Counted from the first letter of the stretch, positions 18,507 through 28,214 are shown. The stretch: DNA of 64,000 nucleotides from Bdellovibrionales bacterium RIFOXYD12_FULL_39_22 (GCA_001770205.1 MEQL01000035.1:1-64000); one strand, 5' to 3'. A program made the numbers and translations. The notes: generated by a model not told the origin, from the sequence alone.

Positions 18507-18926
18507 CTATTGTAGGCTAGGCGTTCCAATGCGCACTCTGTTTTCCAGCATGTATAAAAATGTTTGGATAAAAATTTTTTTATCATCGTCGCTAAGACGA
18601 GATAGTACGGCCTGTTTTTTTTCAATACTTTTAAAGCGTGCAATGCGCTGGATAATTCTTTCAGTTATAATTTTGTTCTTGGTTGGTATGGAGGATAGTT
18701 TGTCATCACAAGTAACTTCGGTCCATGATTTATTTAAAACAGGGAAGTGGCCGGCGATTGTTAATTTAATAAGAGATGTCAGGGCGTTTTCGTCGTTGTC
18801 ATTTACCTTCACGGCCAGGATCCTCGCATTCAAAAGTAATAGAAGCGTCCTCTTCTTAATAATATATAGTATAATAAATTGATCGCACTTATTAGACGGT
18901 AGCTTTTTCCGGCCATATTTGAGCAA
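18507..18926 (-). CDS. Protein of unknown function, first of a three-gene operon
   Basis: The frame runs from a TTG at 18926 and would give 139 residues, but no ribosome binding site supports that start. A GTG at 18812 with a GAGGA upstream would give 101 residues and may be correct. The C-terminal half is helical and basic (KSIEKKQAVLSRLSDDDKKIF). No signal peptide is clear in the short form. I do not recognise the family. Its value is mainly as leader of the operon with the genes at 18165 and 16979. Confidence 0.5.
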   Translation of the reverse strand: MLKYGRKKLPSNKCDQFIILYIIKKRTLLLLLNARILAVKVNDNDENALTSLIKLTIAGHFPVLNKSWTEVTCDDKLSSIPTKNKIITERIIQRIARFKSIEKKQAVLSRLSDDDKKIFIQTFLYMLENRVRIGTPSLQ

Positions 18927-19003
18927 AATGTTTTAGTATATATTTACTTGGAGTCTTGGTTCGCTTCGGGGTATAATAAGGTGGCATTTTACAGGAGGTA
19001 GAA

Positions 19004-19972
19004 ATGTTTATTTCCAAAACAGCTAGGACTTTTTCCTTTATACTAGGCCTGGTTTTAACCAACTCGTTTGCTCTAACAGATTATTCCGATGTTTCAACTT
19101 CTTCCTCCGGTGGTGGAATGATGGGAGGAAATGCTCCCAGAATAATCTCAGCACCGCGCTCTACGCAAAATATCTCGAATGTATCACAAGGAAGTGTAGA
19201 GAGAGGTAGTAAATTGGCATTGGGTTTTTCTTTGGCCGGAAAATACGAAGCACTTAGCTTAGATCGCCGTTTAGGGGATGGGCCCGTTAGTATTTATACG
19301 CTGGAGGGCCATCTAGATACTGCTGCCAATTTATTTCTGGATTTATCCTATTCGGCAATTGCTAGTGGAACAACCCATATTGCCCCGGAAGGAGCGACGC
19401 TACAACCGGCAAACGCCAAAGTAATGGTCGGCCTAAACTGGCTCAAGTTAGGATCTGCTAGCGATATGGCCACATTTAATATTTTAGGGGGAGCTAACTT
19501 TGCTCCATCGGAATCTGATTTTACTTCTTCGCGCCTAGATAAAGTAGTTGGACTACAAACAGGGAAGAGGTTTTATAGTTTTATTTTAGATCTGGGCTAC
19601 GAGTTAACGCTAACCGAAGACGCAGACCAACTGGGAGAGGTTGATGTTGGAAATATTCAGAAATTTTACGGAAAGTTAGGTTGGATAGTTTCTTCGGACA
19701 TAGCTTTTCAACTAGAGGCCACAACGATCAGTATTAGCAGCAGCGATAATTTTACTCGTAATGCTTTATATCGTCTTACTTCGGATGTCGATTTTGGGTA
19801 TCTCTCTCCCAAATTAAATTTGGGACTGGGAAGACTGGTAGAGTTGGAATTGGGAGCGCTGTTTAGGCTTAAGCGGGCCGCCCAGATAGGGAAACTTTTG
19901 GATGCACATTTGTGGGATACTCATGGGGTATATGGAGATGGTATCTATTCTGCTCTAATTGTCTCAATATAA
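19004..19972 (+). CDS. Outer-membrane beta-barrel-like protein
   Basis: The 322-residue product has a signal peptide (TFSFILGLVLTNSFA), then a Ser/Gly/Met-rich linker (about residues 31-45). From about residue 65 a series of alternating amphipathic strands resembles an eight- to twelve-stranded barrel (LALGFSLAGKYEALSLDRRL, VMVGLNWLKL, ALYRLTSDVDFGYL). An AGGAGG ribosome binding site sets the ATG. It precedes the zinc-ribbon protein gene by 10 bases, so the two may be co-transcribed. No specific family is recognised. Confidence 0.6.
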   Translation: MFISKTARTFSFILGLVLTNSFALTDYSDVSTSSSGGGMMGGNAPRIISAPRSTQNISNVSQGSVERGSKLALGFSLAGKYEALSLDRRLGDGPVSIYTLEGHLDTAANLFLDLSYSAIASGTTHIAPEGATLQPANAKVMVGLNWLKLGSASDMATFNILGGANFAPSESDFTSSRLDKVVGLQTGKRFYSFILDLGYELTLTEDADQLGEVDVGNIQKFYGKLGWIVSSDIAFQLEATTISISSSDNFTRNALYRLTSDVDFGYLSPKLNLGLGRLVELELGALFRLKRAAQIGKLLDAHLWDTHGVYGDGIYSALIVSI

Positions 19973-19982
19973 CGTAGTGATT

Positions 19983-20897
19983 ATGACACACGATATTGCA
20001 ACTCCTTTATATTTTTGTAACAACTGTAAAAAAGTTTTTGATTCTTCAGATTCACTTTTTTTAGTGGAAGATAACTCTACTCGCGCTTTTTGTTCTGATG
20101 TTTGTATTGAGAAATTTTTTGCTCCGCTTGTGGAATTCTATGAAAAAAAGGTTCGTTCCCTGCGCACCATTGAGGGAGTTGAGAGTGAATTGTGTCTAGA
20201 TTATGTAAATAAGCGCGATAAAATGGGGCAACTATTAGTCACTCCAGATGAAATATATCTTCAAGAAAATACTCTTAAGGAAAAAATATATATATTTATA
20301 AAAAAATTTATCGATGATTCAAGTGGTGGAAGTGAAGAAGTTTTACCAATATATTTAATTATTTATTCATTAGTTTTTGAAATGAGTCCCTCCTTTATTA
20401 TTATGGCAACAGCAACTAGTTCTGATAAGTTATTGCAGCGACTAAAAATAGGAAGGAAGTTAGAGGATATCTCAGATTTTACTGCCAAGGCCAGAAGTAG
20501 TACTACAAAAGTAATGCAAATCGATACGGAGGTAATAACTTTGCTAGAGAGCAAAAGATCCTCTCTTTTGGCAAATCTCCTTTCCCGGCGGGTGGCCACG
20601 GATATCGCATTCGAAAAATTTCATGAGTATGAAAAATTTTATCAGGATACCTTGAATAATCCGGATGAGATCTACTCTTTTCAAGATAAAGATGGCGGAA
20701 ATATTTTCTCTTATATTAAGGCCCATGAAGAGAAGCGGCGCTCTTTTTATTACATCGTTCTATGTGTCAAATCCTCCCTCCGTGATTCCTCTGAAGAACA
20801 AGGAATATTTCCAGTACTTTCTTTTCCGACAACCGATGTTGCGCTATATAGTTATTACAGGTCTGGCGAAAAGATCAGTGGTGGATTTAAAAACTAA
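19983..20897 (+). CDS. Protein with N-terminal Cys cluster (zinc site), function unknown
   Basis: From the ATG at 19983 the product is 304 residues. The N-terminus has YFCNNCKKVF and then AFCSDVC, a C-x2-C...C-x3-C set like an FCS/MYM-type treble-clef zinc site. The rest is helical with a hydrophobic centre (LPIYLIIYSLVFEMSPSF) and no signal peptide, so it is probably cytoplasmic. It follows the barrel-like protein by 10 bases. A TTG-initiated longer form starts at 19959 inside that gene but has no better support. I recognise no family beyond the zinc site. Confidence 0.6.
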   Translation: MTHDIATPLYFCNNCKKVFDSSDSLFLVEDNSTRAFCSDVCIEKFFAPLVEFYEKKVRSLRTIEGVESELCLDYVNKRDKMGQLLVTPDEIYLQENTLKEKIYIFIKKFIDDSSGGSEEVLPIYLIIYSLVFEMSPSFIIMATATSSDKLLQRLKIGRKLEDISDFTAKARSSTTKVMQIDTEVITLLESKRSSLLANLLSRRVATDIAFEKFHEYEKFYQDTLNNPDEIYSFQDKDGGNIFSYIKAHEEKRRSFYYIVLCVKSSLRDSSEEQGIFPVLSFPTTDVALYSYYRSGEKISGGFKN

Positions 20898-20900
20898 GCC

Positions 20901-21593
20901 TCAGTAAAAAGTGTAAAAGACAAAGGCCCCGACGGCATTAAAGGCCTGACAATAAGAGGTGTCTCCGTAGTGAGTTGCCATCCAATTAGAACAGAATAGA
21001 TAGGCGTCAGGAGACAGAAGAGATTGGTAGGGGTAACCAAATGGTGGGCCATAGTTGTGCGCTTCATCCTTCATCATCATTACGCTATTTGGGGTGATAT
21101 TGGTGTAATTAATTCGATTGATGTTTAAAGATAGTGAATAGATCGTTTTGGCATTATAGATAAAAAGACAACGTGGCTCTCCAATGTAAAAAGATCCACT
21201 TTGATTTCCGTAGGTAGGAATTAAGCAGAGTCGATTGGCGGTAATAGGGGTTTGTACTTGAATGTATAGTTTTTTTGCATCCGTCGTGCTTTGACACAAA
21301 GTGAATTTTCCAACGTGAGCATTATATGATTTATAACCAGAATTGCCATCAGTAGAAAAAGTACAAGTAGAGGGGATATCGGTTGGAATAGTTCCCGTGG
21401 TACTGGTAGAAGTTTCGGATGGCACTGGAGTAGGTGTTGATTCGATGAGGGTGGTATCGTTGATTCCATCAGTAAAGGGGTTTGTGTTTTCAGTACTTCC
21501 ACCGCTAAAAGCAACTCTTCTGTCGCGCGGAGGATTGCAGCTGATAAGTGTCAGTAAAAATGCAGAAAAAAGCAAAGTTATAACTATTTTCAT
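20901..21593 (-). CDS. Lipoprotein of unknown function
   Basis: The 230-residue product has a type II signal peptide ending in the lipobox LISC19, so it should be lipidated and anchored in the envelope. A Thr/Ser/Pro-rich linker (about residues 45-75) leads to a domain of about 150 residues with six or more Cys (for example CTFST, TLCQST, RLCLI, PRCLF), likely disulfide-bonded. It ends convergently three bases from the stop of the preceding plus-strand gene. I recognise no family. Confidence 0.7.
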   Translation of the reverse strand: MKIVITLLFSAFLLTLISCNPPRDRRVAFSGGSTENTNPFTDGINDTTLIESTPTPVPSETSTSTTGTIPTDIPSTCTFSTDGNSGYKSYNAHVGKFTLCQSTTDAKKLYIQVQTPITANRLCLIPTYGNQSGSFYIGEPRCLFIYNAKTIYSLSLNINRINYTNITPNSVMMMKDEAHNYGPPFGYPYQSLLSPDAYLFCSNWMATHYGDTSYCQAFNAVGAFVFYTFY

Positions 21594-21725
21594 ATAAGGG
21601 CCCTTTTTATCTTGTTAACCCTGTTATCGTTTTTACATTTCGGATTAATTAAGATTAATATTAAATAATTATTAGAAGAAGATCCAACTTAAAGCAGATT
21701 GTCACATTGTTTTGGTCTGGTATTT

Positions 21726-23030
21726 ATGAAAAAGTTTATTCTCTCTGCCTTGCTTATTTTATTTATTATTATGTTAGGGCCCTATATTTTGTATTTTAAA
21801 ATTGTTCGGGACGGCATTGAAAGCGATTATTTAACAATTAGAAGTGCGGCCATCGGATTGGCAATTGACCAAAAACTTTTTGAGAGTGCAACATTGCCTG
21901 AAGAGTTAGATTATATTAAATCTTTATGGCGGCCATTTCATTTTATCAATTACTCGGTGTTGCTTCCAGTTGCTCATCCAGAAATTTCGCTTGTTCCAAT
22001 AGTAAAAAAAGCTTCGGGAGAGCGATATCTTAATTTGGGTTTTATCTTTACCGATGTTCGTAATAAAAAACTATTTTCATTTCAAACTAAAGGGCAAAGT
22101 TTTTTTGAAACTTTTTTAGATAAGCATAAATTATTCAATTTGCCACTATTTAGAAATTATATAATGGCAAAAGATACAGAAGAAATTTGGAATGATCTTT
22201 TCACTAAGGACTTGGCCTTAGCGGCCCAAGAGAAGGGAGAGCAAGGTAGTCCTTCTTTGCTTGCGCGAATAACAAAGTTATGGGGAAACTCTTATCGAGA
22301 GTTAGTATATGATTTATTCATCTATAACTTGCGAATAAATATATTTCCCAGTGGGATAAAAAAGATTTTATACTTTCCATTAAAAAAGTTAGCGGCCATA
22401 GAAATATGGGCGGGTAAGAAAATTGATTCTTTCATGAAGACTGAAGAAATATTTATCTTAGTTGATAAAACATTGCTGAGATTAACTATTGAAACTGATC
22501 AATCAAATTCCCAGGGTGGCAATTTGCGAAATATTTTTTTAGTTAATTTGGCCTACAAAGAGGAAGCGGAAAATTCTTTTGGCCTTCTTTATGATGAATT
22601 TCGTGGACTACCCATTGATATGCGCAAGGATCAGGTGGGAATGATTTATTTAATGTCTGCCTGGTCGCACAATTTGTTGGAAAAAAAAGTCTTGCAGGAG
22701 ATAATTTTTTATTTGGAGAAGGGGCGTGGTAATTTTATGCAACTAGATCCATTTTATCAATATGCTTACGAAGTCTACGGAGATACTCTTTCTTCAGTGG
22801 CCAATAAGATTGATGATGCGGATGTATCTTTGAAAAAGAAAATTTTAGAAGAACTAGACAAAGAGACATCGCAAGAAAAAAAACAAGAGCTATTAAATTA
22901 TCAAGGGAACTTTGATAGTTCGGCAGAGAAGGTGGAGTTTTATTTGAGAAAGGCCAAAGGTGAAAGTGCTCCATCTGACAACAATGAAGATAAAGATTCT
23001 TTAGAAGAAAATACGCTTTATGGGAACTGA
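21726..23030 (+). CDS. Membrane-anchored protein of unknown function
   Basis: The ATG at 21726 begins MKKFILSALLILFIIMLGPYI, one membrane segment at the extreme N-terminus. The in-frame TTG at 21699 is less likely. The remaining 410 residues are soluble, helical and probably periplasmic, ending in an acidic tail (residues 415-434). The region near 285-400 has the spacing of helical TPR-like repeats, but I cannot show it. There is no partner gene on the same strand before the next promoter gap (23031-23208). Confidence 0.65.
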   Translation: MKKFILSALLILFIIMLGPYILYFKIVRDGIESDYLTIRSAAIGLAIDQKLFESATLPEELDYIKSLWRPFHFINYSVLLPVAHPEISLVPIVKKASGERYLNLGFIFTDVRNKKLFSFQTKGQSFFETFLDKHKLFNLPLFRNYIMAKDTEEIWNDLFTKDLALAAQEKGEQGSPSLLARITKLWGNSYRELVYDLFIYNLRINIFPSGIKKILYFPLKKLAAIEIWAGKKIDSFMKTEEIFILVDKTLLRLTIETDQSNSQGGNLRNIFLVNLAYKEEAENSFGLLYDEFRGLPIDMRKDQVGMIYLMSAWSHNLLEKKVLQEIIFYLEKGRGNFMQLDPFYQYAYEVYGDTLSSVANKIDDADVSLKKKILEELDKETSQEKKQELLNYQGNFDSSAEKVEFYLRKAKGESAPSDNNEDKDSLEENTLYGN

Positions 23031-23208
23031 TTTTTTTATTATCCAGTAACACTTCGACACCAATAGACCTTAATGAAATCATTTGTACACTACCAATTTA
23101 GGGTGTGCTGTAGTCCAATTGTTTATAATTGCTATTGCCGGACAACGAGAATCATTGGCATTGATAGTGCATTCCAATGCTGCGATCCTTTTTTGAATGG
23201 AGGTTTTG

Positions 23209-23736
23209 GTGGCATTTAAGCACTATGTAAAATTTTTATTGTTAATAATAATTTCTTTGGCAGGCGCAACTCCCATTATGGCCGTGGAGAGTGAACTAGT
23301 ATCTATAACTAGTGACGTTGATAGTAGTGTTACTAAAATTTTGTTAGAGTTTGATGAAGATAGCGAGGAAATAATAAAAATTATTCAAAGAGAGGATCTC
23401 CAAAAGAGAGATAAAATAGCGAAGGCAAAAGAATGGTGTGTGGATGAACTGTTAAGTGATCATGGCGTAGTATTAAAAAAGGCATCAGGTAGAGATATTA
23501 TTGCCTTAAAGAGTAACAATATTTCCTTTATAGATGGAGGTAGTCTTATTCTAAGTTACTTATACAGTGGTATTTCTGGAGAGCATAAGCAGATAGATTT
23601 GGAGATCGCTAAAGTAGAAGATGAACAGTGGGCACTATTTAATCGTGATGGATCTAAGATTGAGCACATGCACTTTGTGGCCAATAAGAAAATTTTTGTT
23701 GGTGTTATTGGTATTAAGCAAGTTATTTTAAAATAG
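23209..23736 (+). CDS. Small secreted protein of unknown function
   Basis: The GTG at 23209 is chosen because a GGAGG lies at 23199-23203, five bases before it; the upstream in-frame ATG at 23197 overlaps that site and cannot use it. The product is 175 residues with a signal peptide (FLLLIIISLAGATPIMA). The mature part is acidic (EDSEEIIKII) and has a beta-rich C-terminal half. I do not recognise the family. The gap 23031-23196 before it holds no gene. Confidence 0.6.
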   Translation: MAFKHYVKFLLLIIISLAGATPIMAVESELVSITSDVDSSVTKILLEFDEDSEEIIKIIQREDLQKRDKIAKAKEWCVDELLSDHGVVLKKASGRDIIALKSNNISFIDGGSLILSYLYSGISGEHKQIDLEIAKVEDEQWALFNRDGSKIEHMHFVANKKIFVGVIGIKQVILK

Positions 23737-23836
23737 AGTTATCTCAATAAAATGGCAATAAATTCCAGTTGATTCGTATTTAGGATTTAGGTAATCTTAA
23801 ATCTTAAGATTATATTAATATCCAATAGGTATATAA

Positions 23837-25609
23837 GTGATTGATCAAAGTTTAATCCGAGATTTTATTATGCAGACGGAAAGCATGCGGATCTCTCTTG
23901 GTAAAATAGTTGAGCAATTAGGTTTGAATATAGAGCGGCCAAAACTATTTGAGCAATTTGGTCAGCAAATAGATGCGATATACGGGGTATTAAGCATGAT
24001 AAATGTGCCCATTTTTGCTGAGTATACTTTGAAGATGAAAGAAATGTGTTACAAGTGTAGTCGTAGCGATAGTGAAAAAGGGCGCAAGAAAAGCTTAGAA
24101 TTAATGAAAGCTGGAGTTTCTTTCTTGGGCGTTTTAGTTGAAAAAATTTCTAATCCAGAAGAATTAGAGAAGATTAATTTTCAAGTTAACCTTGATTTAA
24201 AAAAAATAGAGCGAACCACCATCCAATATTTTAATAATATCAAAATGGGCAGTATCCAATATGAAGAGGATACACTTTCTATTCTTATTTTTGAAAAAAA
24301 AGGTGGAATTAAGTCAACGGTTGAAGAGGCAAAAAAGAAATATTACCCGGCACCAATATTTGCTAATGCTCCAGGAGGATATCGCAAAGAGTTAGCACGA
24401 AATAATTTAAAAATTGCAGGAATTGTCATTGATACAGAGTTAAGCAGTAATATCTGGCTAAGTCTCATTGAGCAGGCGCATATGTTTCGTCCGGGAGTGC
24501 CGATTTTATTAATCAACCAAGATAAAGATATTTTCGAAGAAATTAATAAAGGGAAATTAAATATTCAAGGAGTAATTACTCGGCCCAAGGACTTTCAAAA
24601 GTTGATTGATATATTCAAAAATAAAGAGGGGCAAGCAGAGATAGTTTCCGTAGAAGGAAAAAATGTCGTGGACAATGCTGAGGAATTTATTGATGTTTTG
24701 GCAGTTAATTTTACCATGGGGTATTCCGTTCCTTTTTCTGTTTATCTTCGTCTAGATAATGGGCGTCATCTAAAAATTGTCAGGAGAGGTGATAGCATAG
24801 ATGAGGAACAACTTTTGCGGCATCAGAGCAAGGGGATTGCTAAGTATTACGTGGAAAAGAAAGAGTTCAATTCTTATTTGGATTATTGTAGAGAGGAGGT
24901 TAGCAGAATTTTTTCCGATTCCTCTTTAGAAATAAATAAACGAAAAAATCGTTTTTTGGAGATTGCCGAGGAAACTCATAATTTTTTGCAGACAACTAAG
25001 TTAGGGCCAGAGCATCTGAAAGTTGCTGAAGTTTTTACAGAACAATCAGGGAATTTAATTGCTGAGCTGGCCAAGGATAATAAAAATTTAAAGCAGTTTA
25101 TACTCGATTTAGAAATGCAAGAGCATGCTGTTTCGGTGGCCTTAATGTGTGGTGTTTTGTTGAAAGAGATTGATGCTGCCGGCGAAATATATAATGAAAT
25201 TAGTCTGGCCGCGTTTTTGCACGATATAGCGTTGATAAATGAATCTTCGATTGTTAAAAGCGAAGATGTTCGTTTTATGGATGAAAATGAGCGGGCAATT
25301 TTTTTGGGCCATCCAAGTAAAAGTGCGGCAGTGGCCAAGGAATTAGGCTTAAAACCGGCCATTGTAGAAGCTATTGCTCAGCATCATATGCGATTAGATG
25401 ATAGTGGATTTCCTAAGTTAAAAAAAGGGACGGCCAATAAAGTTAATCGTATTGCTGAATTAATTGGTTTGGCAGAAGATTTTTTACTTTTGCTCAAATT
25501 ATCAAAAGAGGATAACAATATTGATCCATTTGCCAAAATGAGCTATGAGTTATCTCAAAAATTCTCGATAACGATTCAAAAAGCATATAGAAAAGTTTTT
25601 GCTATTTAG
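23837..25609 (+). CDS. Degenerate HD-GYP domain signalling protein
   Basis: The 590-residue product (GTG start) has a helical N-terminal part, a receiver-like region (about residues 150-265) that lacks the usual acidic pocket, and a C-terminal HD-GYP-like domain. H462-D463 is kept. The family's HHE is HHM (516-518) and the GYP is GFP (524-526). HD-GYP enzymes hydrolyse cyclic di-GMP; these changes suggest lost or altered activity, so it may be a receptor or regulator. It ends 14 bases from the convergent feoB stop. A diguanylate cyclase lies elsewhere in the window (58002). Confidence 0.75.
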   Translation: MIDQSLIRDFIMQTESMRISLGKIVEQLGLNIERPKLFEQFGQQIDAIYGVLSMINVPIFAEYTLKMKEMCYKCSRSDSEKGRKKSLELMKAGVSFLGVLVEKISNPEELEKINFQVNLDLKKIERTTIQYFNNIKMGSIQYEEDTLSILIFEKKGGIKSTVEEAKKKYYPAPIFANAPGGYRKELARNNLKIAGIVIDTELSSNIWLSLIEQAHMFRPGVPILLINQDKDIFEEINKGKLNIQGVITRPKDFQKLIDIFKNKEGQAEIVSVEGKNVVDNAEEFIDVLAVNFTMGYSVPFSVYLRLDNGRHLKIVRRGDSIDEEQLLRHQSKGIAKYYVEKKEFNSYLDYCREEVSRIFSDSSLEINKRKNRFLEIAEETHNFLQTTKLGPEHLKVAEVFTEQSGNLIAELAKDNKNLKQFILDLEMQEHAVSVALMCGVLLKEIDAAGEIYNEISLAAFLHDIALINESSIVKSEDVRFMDENERAIFLGHPSKSAAVAKELGLKPAIVEAIAQHHMRLDDSGFPKLKKGTANKVNRIAELIGLAEDFLLLLKLSKEDNNIDPFAKMSYELSQKFSITIQKAYRKVFAI

Positions 25610-25623
25610 CGAGACCATTGACA

Positions 25624-27498
25624 TCAACTAAAAACAGAAATCAAGTGATAGGCCAGTGATGCCATTATGGTCGCCATGGTGGCCGTATAGAAAACAGTAA
25701 AAATTGGCCATCGCCAGGAGTTTGTTTCTTTTTTTATTACTGCTAATACCGATAAGCATGGAATGTATAGCATAATAAAAACTATCATAGCTACTGCTCG
25801 TGCTATATTCCATTCCGAGGATTGTGATAGTTTTTCACTGATGGAGAATGATTCTTCTTTGCTGCTTTCATGTTTGATTGAATAAGTCGTGGAAAGAGTG
25901 CTGATGATTACCTCTTTGGCGGCCACCCCGGCCATTAGTGCTACATTCGTTTTCCAATCAGAACCGAACAAATATTTTGTGGCAGGATCGATGGCCGAAC
26001 CGATTTGTCCTGCCCAGGTCTGCTTAAGAGCAATTTCCTCTGTTTGTTGATCAAGGTTAACTTTGGGATAGTTGATAAGCACCCAAAAAATTAAAGTTGC
26101 CACTAAAATGGTTGTGCCGGCCTTCTGTATATACATCAAGGTTTTTTGCCACATGGCCATTAGTAATCCTCGTATCGTGGGAAGACGATAAGGAGGGAGT
26201 TCAATTATAAAGGGTTCAGTTGCGCCATGAAGTATTGTCAGACGAAGGAGTCCGGCCAAAGCTAGGGCAATTCCCCAGCTAAACAGGGAAATAGCTATCA
26301 TCGCCAGTGCTTGATTTGCTGGGAAAAAAGCGGCAATGAACATACCATAGACAGGTAGTTTACCACCACAATTCATAAAAGGAACGGTGAGCATCACTGC
26401 AAGTTTTTCTCTATCATTGCGAAGAGTCCGAGTTGCCATAATTCCTGGAACAGCACACCCTCCAGCAATTCCTCCTGCGATTATATAGGATAAAATTGCG
26501 CTTCCATGCAAACCAAAAACTTTAAAGATGCGATCAAGCATAAAAGAGATTCGACTTAAATATCCACTTTCTTCAATAATGCCAATAAGCACAAACATAA
26601 GAGCAATGAGTGGTGTAAAAGACAGCACGCCGCCCACACCATTTAATACCCCATCAATGAGCGCAGATTTTATTAGGCCATCTGCTAGATGAAGCTCTAG
26701 ATAATTTTGTAAAGCAAATAGTATACTATCAATTCCCTCGGTGGCCAAAGCACTTAAAGAAAAGATTAACTGATAGATTGGCCAAAGAATCATGATAAAA
26801 AGTAGTGGTCCCCACAAGCGATGAGTGGCAAATTCATCGATTTTTTCGGATAATCTGCGATCGAGAGAAGTGGTGCGCTTAACACATTTTTCAACGAGAG
26901 AAAAAATGTAGTTATATTGGGCCTGGCCTTTGCTGTCCTCATTAGCTGGCCCAGCATTGTTCCCAGTAGCTATCTCAAAAGCAGAAGATATAAAGGCATT
27001 AGGTATTTTATTTTCCTTGAAACTTTTAATGGCAGTGGTTAGTTGTCCAATTCCAACCTTGCTTTTAGCTGCACATGGAATAACGGGAACCTTTAGTTCT
27101 TCAGATAACTTTTTATAATCGATAAAAATTTTATCTGCTAGAGCGACATCCGACATATTCATCGCTATGATGGTTGGTATTTTTAATTCTAGTAGTTGAA
27201 TAGTTAAATATAAATTGCGCTCAAGATTTGAGGCATCAACAACGTTGATGATAAGATCAGGCCTTTGATCTATCAAGTAGCTTCTTGTAATCACCTCATC
27301 TTGTGAATAAGTTGATAGGCCATAAATTCCTGGAAGGTCAATTATCATATCTATCGCGACATCAGCAGATTTTAGTTTTCCCACTTTTTTTTCAACTGTC
27401 ACCCCAGGATAATTACCTACATGCTCATGTGAGTTAGTGAGAGCATTAAAGATAGTAGTTTTTCCTGCGTTGGGATTACCAACAAGTGCGATATTCAT
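25624..27498 (-). CDS. feoB: Ferrous iron transporter FeoB
   Basis: FeoB is the inner-membrane ferrous iron permease with a cytoplasmic G domain. The 624-residue product has G1 GNPNAGKTT (7-15), G3 DLPG (54-57), a G4 MNMSD-type motif, then Gate and core membrane segments from about residue 230 (AGGCAVPGIMATRTL near 345). It is shorter than E. coli FeoB (about 770) but inside the range of many bacteria. It starts two bases after the feoA stop. Last gene of the feo operon read from 28058. Confidence 0.95.
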   Translation of the reverse strand: MNIALVGNPNAGKTTIFNALTNSHEHVGNYPGVTVEKKVGKLKSADVAIDMIIDLPGIYGLSTYSQDEVITRSYLIDQRPDLIINVVDASNLERNLYLTIQLLELKIPTIIAMNMSDVALADKIFIDYKKLSEELKVPVIPCAAKSKVGIGQLTTAIKSFKENKIPNAFISSAFEIATGNNAGPANEDSKGQAQYNYIFSLVEKCVKRTTSLDRRLSEKIDEFATHRLWGPLLFIMILWPIYQLIFSLSALATEGIDSILFALQNYLELHLADGLIKSALIDGVLNGVGGVLSFTPLIALMFVLIGIIEESGYLSRISFMLDRIFKVFGLHGSAILSYIIAGGIAGGCAVPGIMATRTLRNDREKLAVMLTVPFMNCGGKLPVYGMFIAAFFPANQALAMIAISLFSWGIALALAGLLRLTILHGATEPFIIELPPYRLPTIRGLLMAMWQKTLMYIQKAGTTILVATLIFWVLINYPKVNLDQQTEEIALKQTWAGQIGSAIDPATKYLFGSDWKTNVALMAGVAAKEVIISTLSTTYSIKHESSKEESFSISEKLSQSSEWNIARAVAMIVFIMLYIPCLSVLAVIKKETNSWRWPIFTVFYTATMATIMASLAYHLISVFS

Positions 27499-27500
27499 AA

Positions 27501-27731
27501 CTATGCCATACGAACCATAATTTTTTTAGCATCATCTTTTCTAATCATCACAGAGTGGTTACGTAGACGAATTTCCATGGGATCTCCCAATGGGGCGGCC
27601 TTACGAAAAATTATTTCCATTCCAGGAATTAGGCCAATGTCTCGAGCACGCCTAGCGAAAGGTCCACTTTCGACAAATGAATCTATTATTGCTAATTGGC
27701 CTTGTTCTAAATTTGCCATAGGTATAGTCAT
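27501..27731 (-). CDS. feoA: Ferrous iron transport accessory protein FeoA
   Basis: The ATG at 27731 has an AAGGAG six to eight bases upstream, so the 76-residue form is chosen over the longer open frame to 27797. The product is an SH3-like FeoA: an N-terminal 'GQLAIIDSF' strand, the ARRARDIGLIPGM helix-turn and a RLRNHSVMIRKDDAKKIMV end, all typical. FeoA modulates FeoB. It sits between the Cys-rich small gene (10 bases) and feoB (two bases). Confidence 0.92.
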   Translation of the reverse strand: MTIPMANLEQGQLAIIDSFVESGPFARRARDIGLIPGMEIIFRKAAPLGDPMEIRLRNHSVMIRKDDAKKIMVRMA

Positions 27732-27741
27732 AAAATTCTCC

Positions 27742-28038
27742 TTAGCTGCAGTTACAAATTTTGCTATTGTCACTTTTGCAAAGACAGCAAAGATCACATG
27801 CTGATTTTTTTTGAAAGGAATTCTTTAAAGGTCTCGTACCGATCAGCGCGGCATCTGATATTTTTATTTCTGCAATCTTACCTTCATTTATGCTGATTAA
27901 AATTCTATCTAAACTTTTTTTTACAATCTTTAATTTATCACCACTTTTTATGCTTGTATCACCTTGACTAAAATCACTATCTGACAAAATTGGCACGTTG
28001 ATATCGCAAAAAATAAGTGGAACTTTTCCATTTGTCAT
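27742..28038 (-). CDS. FeoA-like small protein with Cys-rich tail
   Basis: The ATG at 28038 has an AAGGAAG ribosome binding site and lies 19 bases past the -10 element, so the longer frame to 28110 is excluded because it would start upstream of the promoter. The 98-residue product has a beta-rich body (GDKLKIVKKSLDRILI, a FeoA/SH3-like pattern). It ends in a cysteine cluster (CDLCCLCKSDNSKICNC, six Cys in 17 residues). It is first in the feo operon. The tail could bind an iron-sulfur cluster or iron, as FeoC does in enterics, but it is not FeoC by sequence. The function is inferred from context. Confidence 0.7.
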   Translation of the reverse strand: MTNGKVPLIFCDINVPILSDSDFSQGDTSIKSGDKLKIVKKSLDRILISINEGKIAEIKISDAALIGTRPLKNSFQKKSACDLCCLCKSDNSKICNCS

Positions 28039-28057
28039 ATTTGACTTCCTTGTCTCT

Positions 28058-28086
28058 ATTATACGCCACTTTGTTGGTTGGGTCAA
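28058..28086 (-). promoter_or_regulatory. Sigma-70 promoter of the feo operon
   Basis: On the minus strand TTGACC (28081-28086) and a perfect TATAAT (28058-28063) are separated by 17 bases. Transcription would start near 28050, about 12 bases before the ATG at 28038. I found no Fur box match around it. Confidence 0.85.
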
Positions 28087-28214
28087 ACAGTGATTTGCTG
28101 ACACAAACATTGTCTTGCCAATTCAAACATTTATCCTTGTCATAGAAATATGTTTACGGATTGCCGGCAATAAGTAACCATAATTGCACAAAAATAGAAC
28201 ATAGGGGCGCAGAA

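Noticed and set aside
28039-28110. Longer start of the Cys-rich feo gene
   Set aside because: Would lie upstream of the promoter -10 at 28058-28063.
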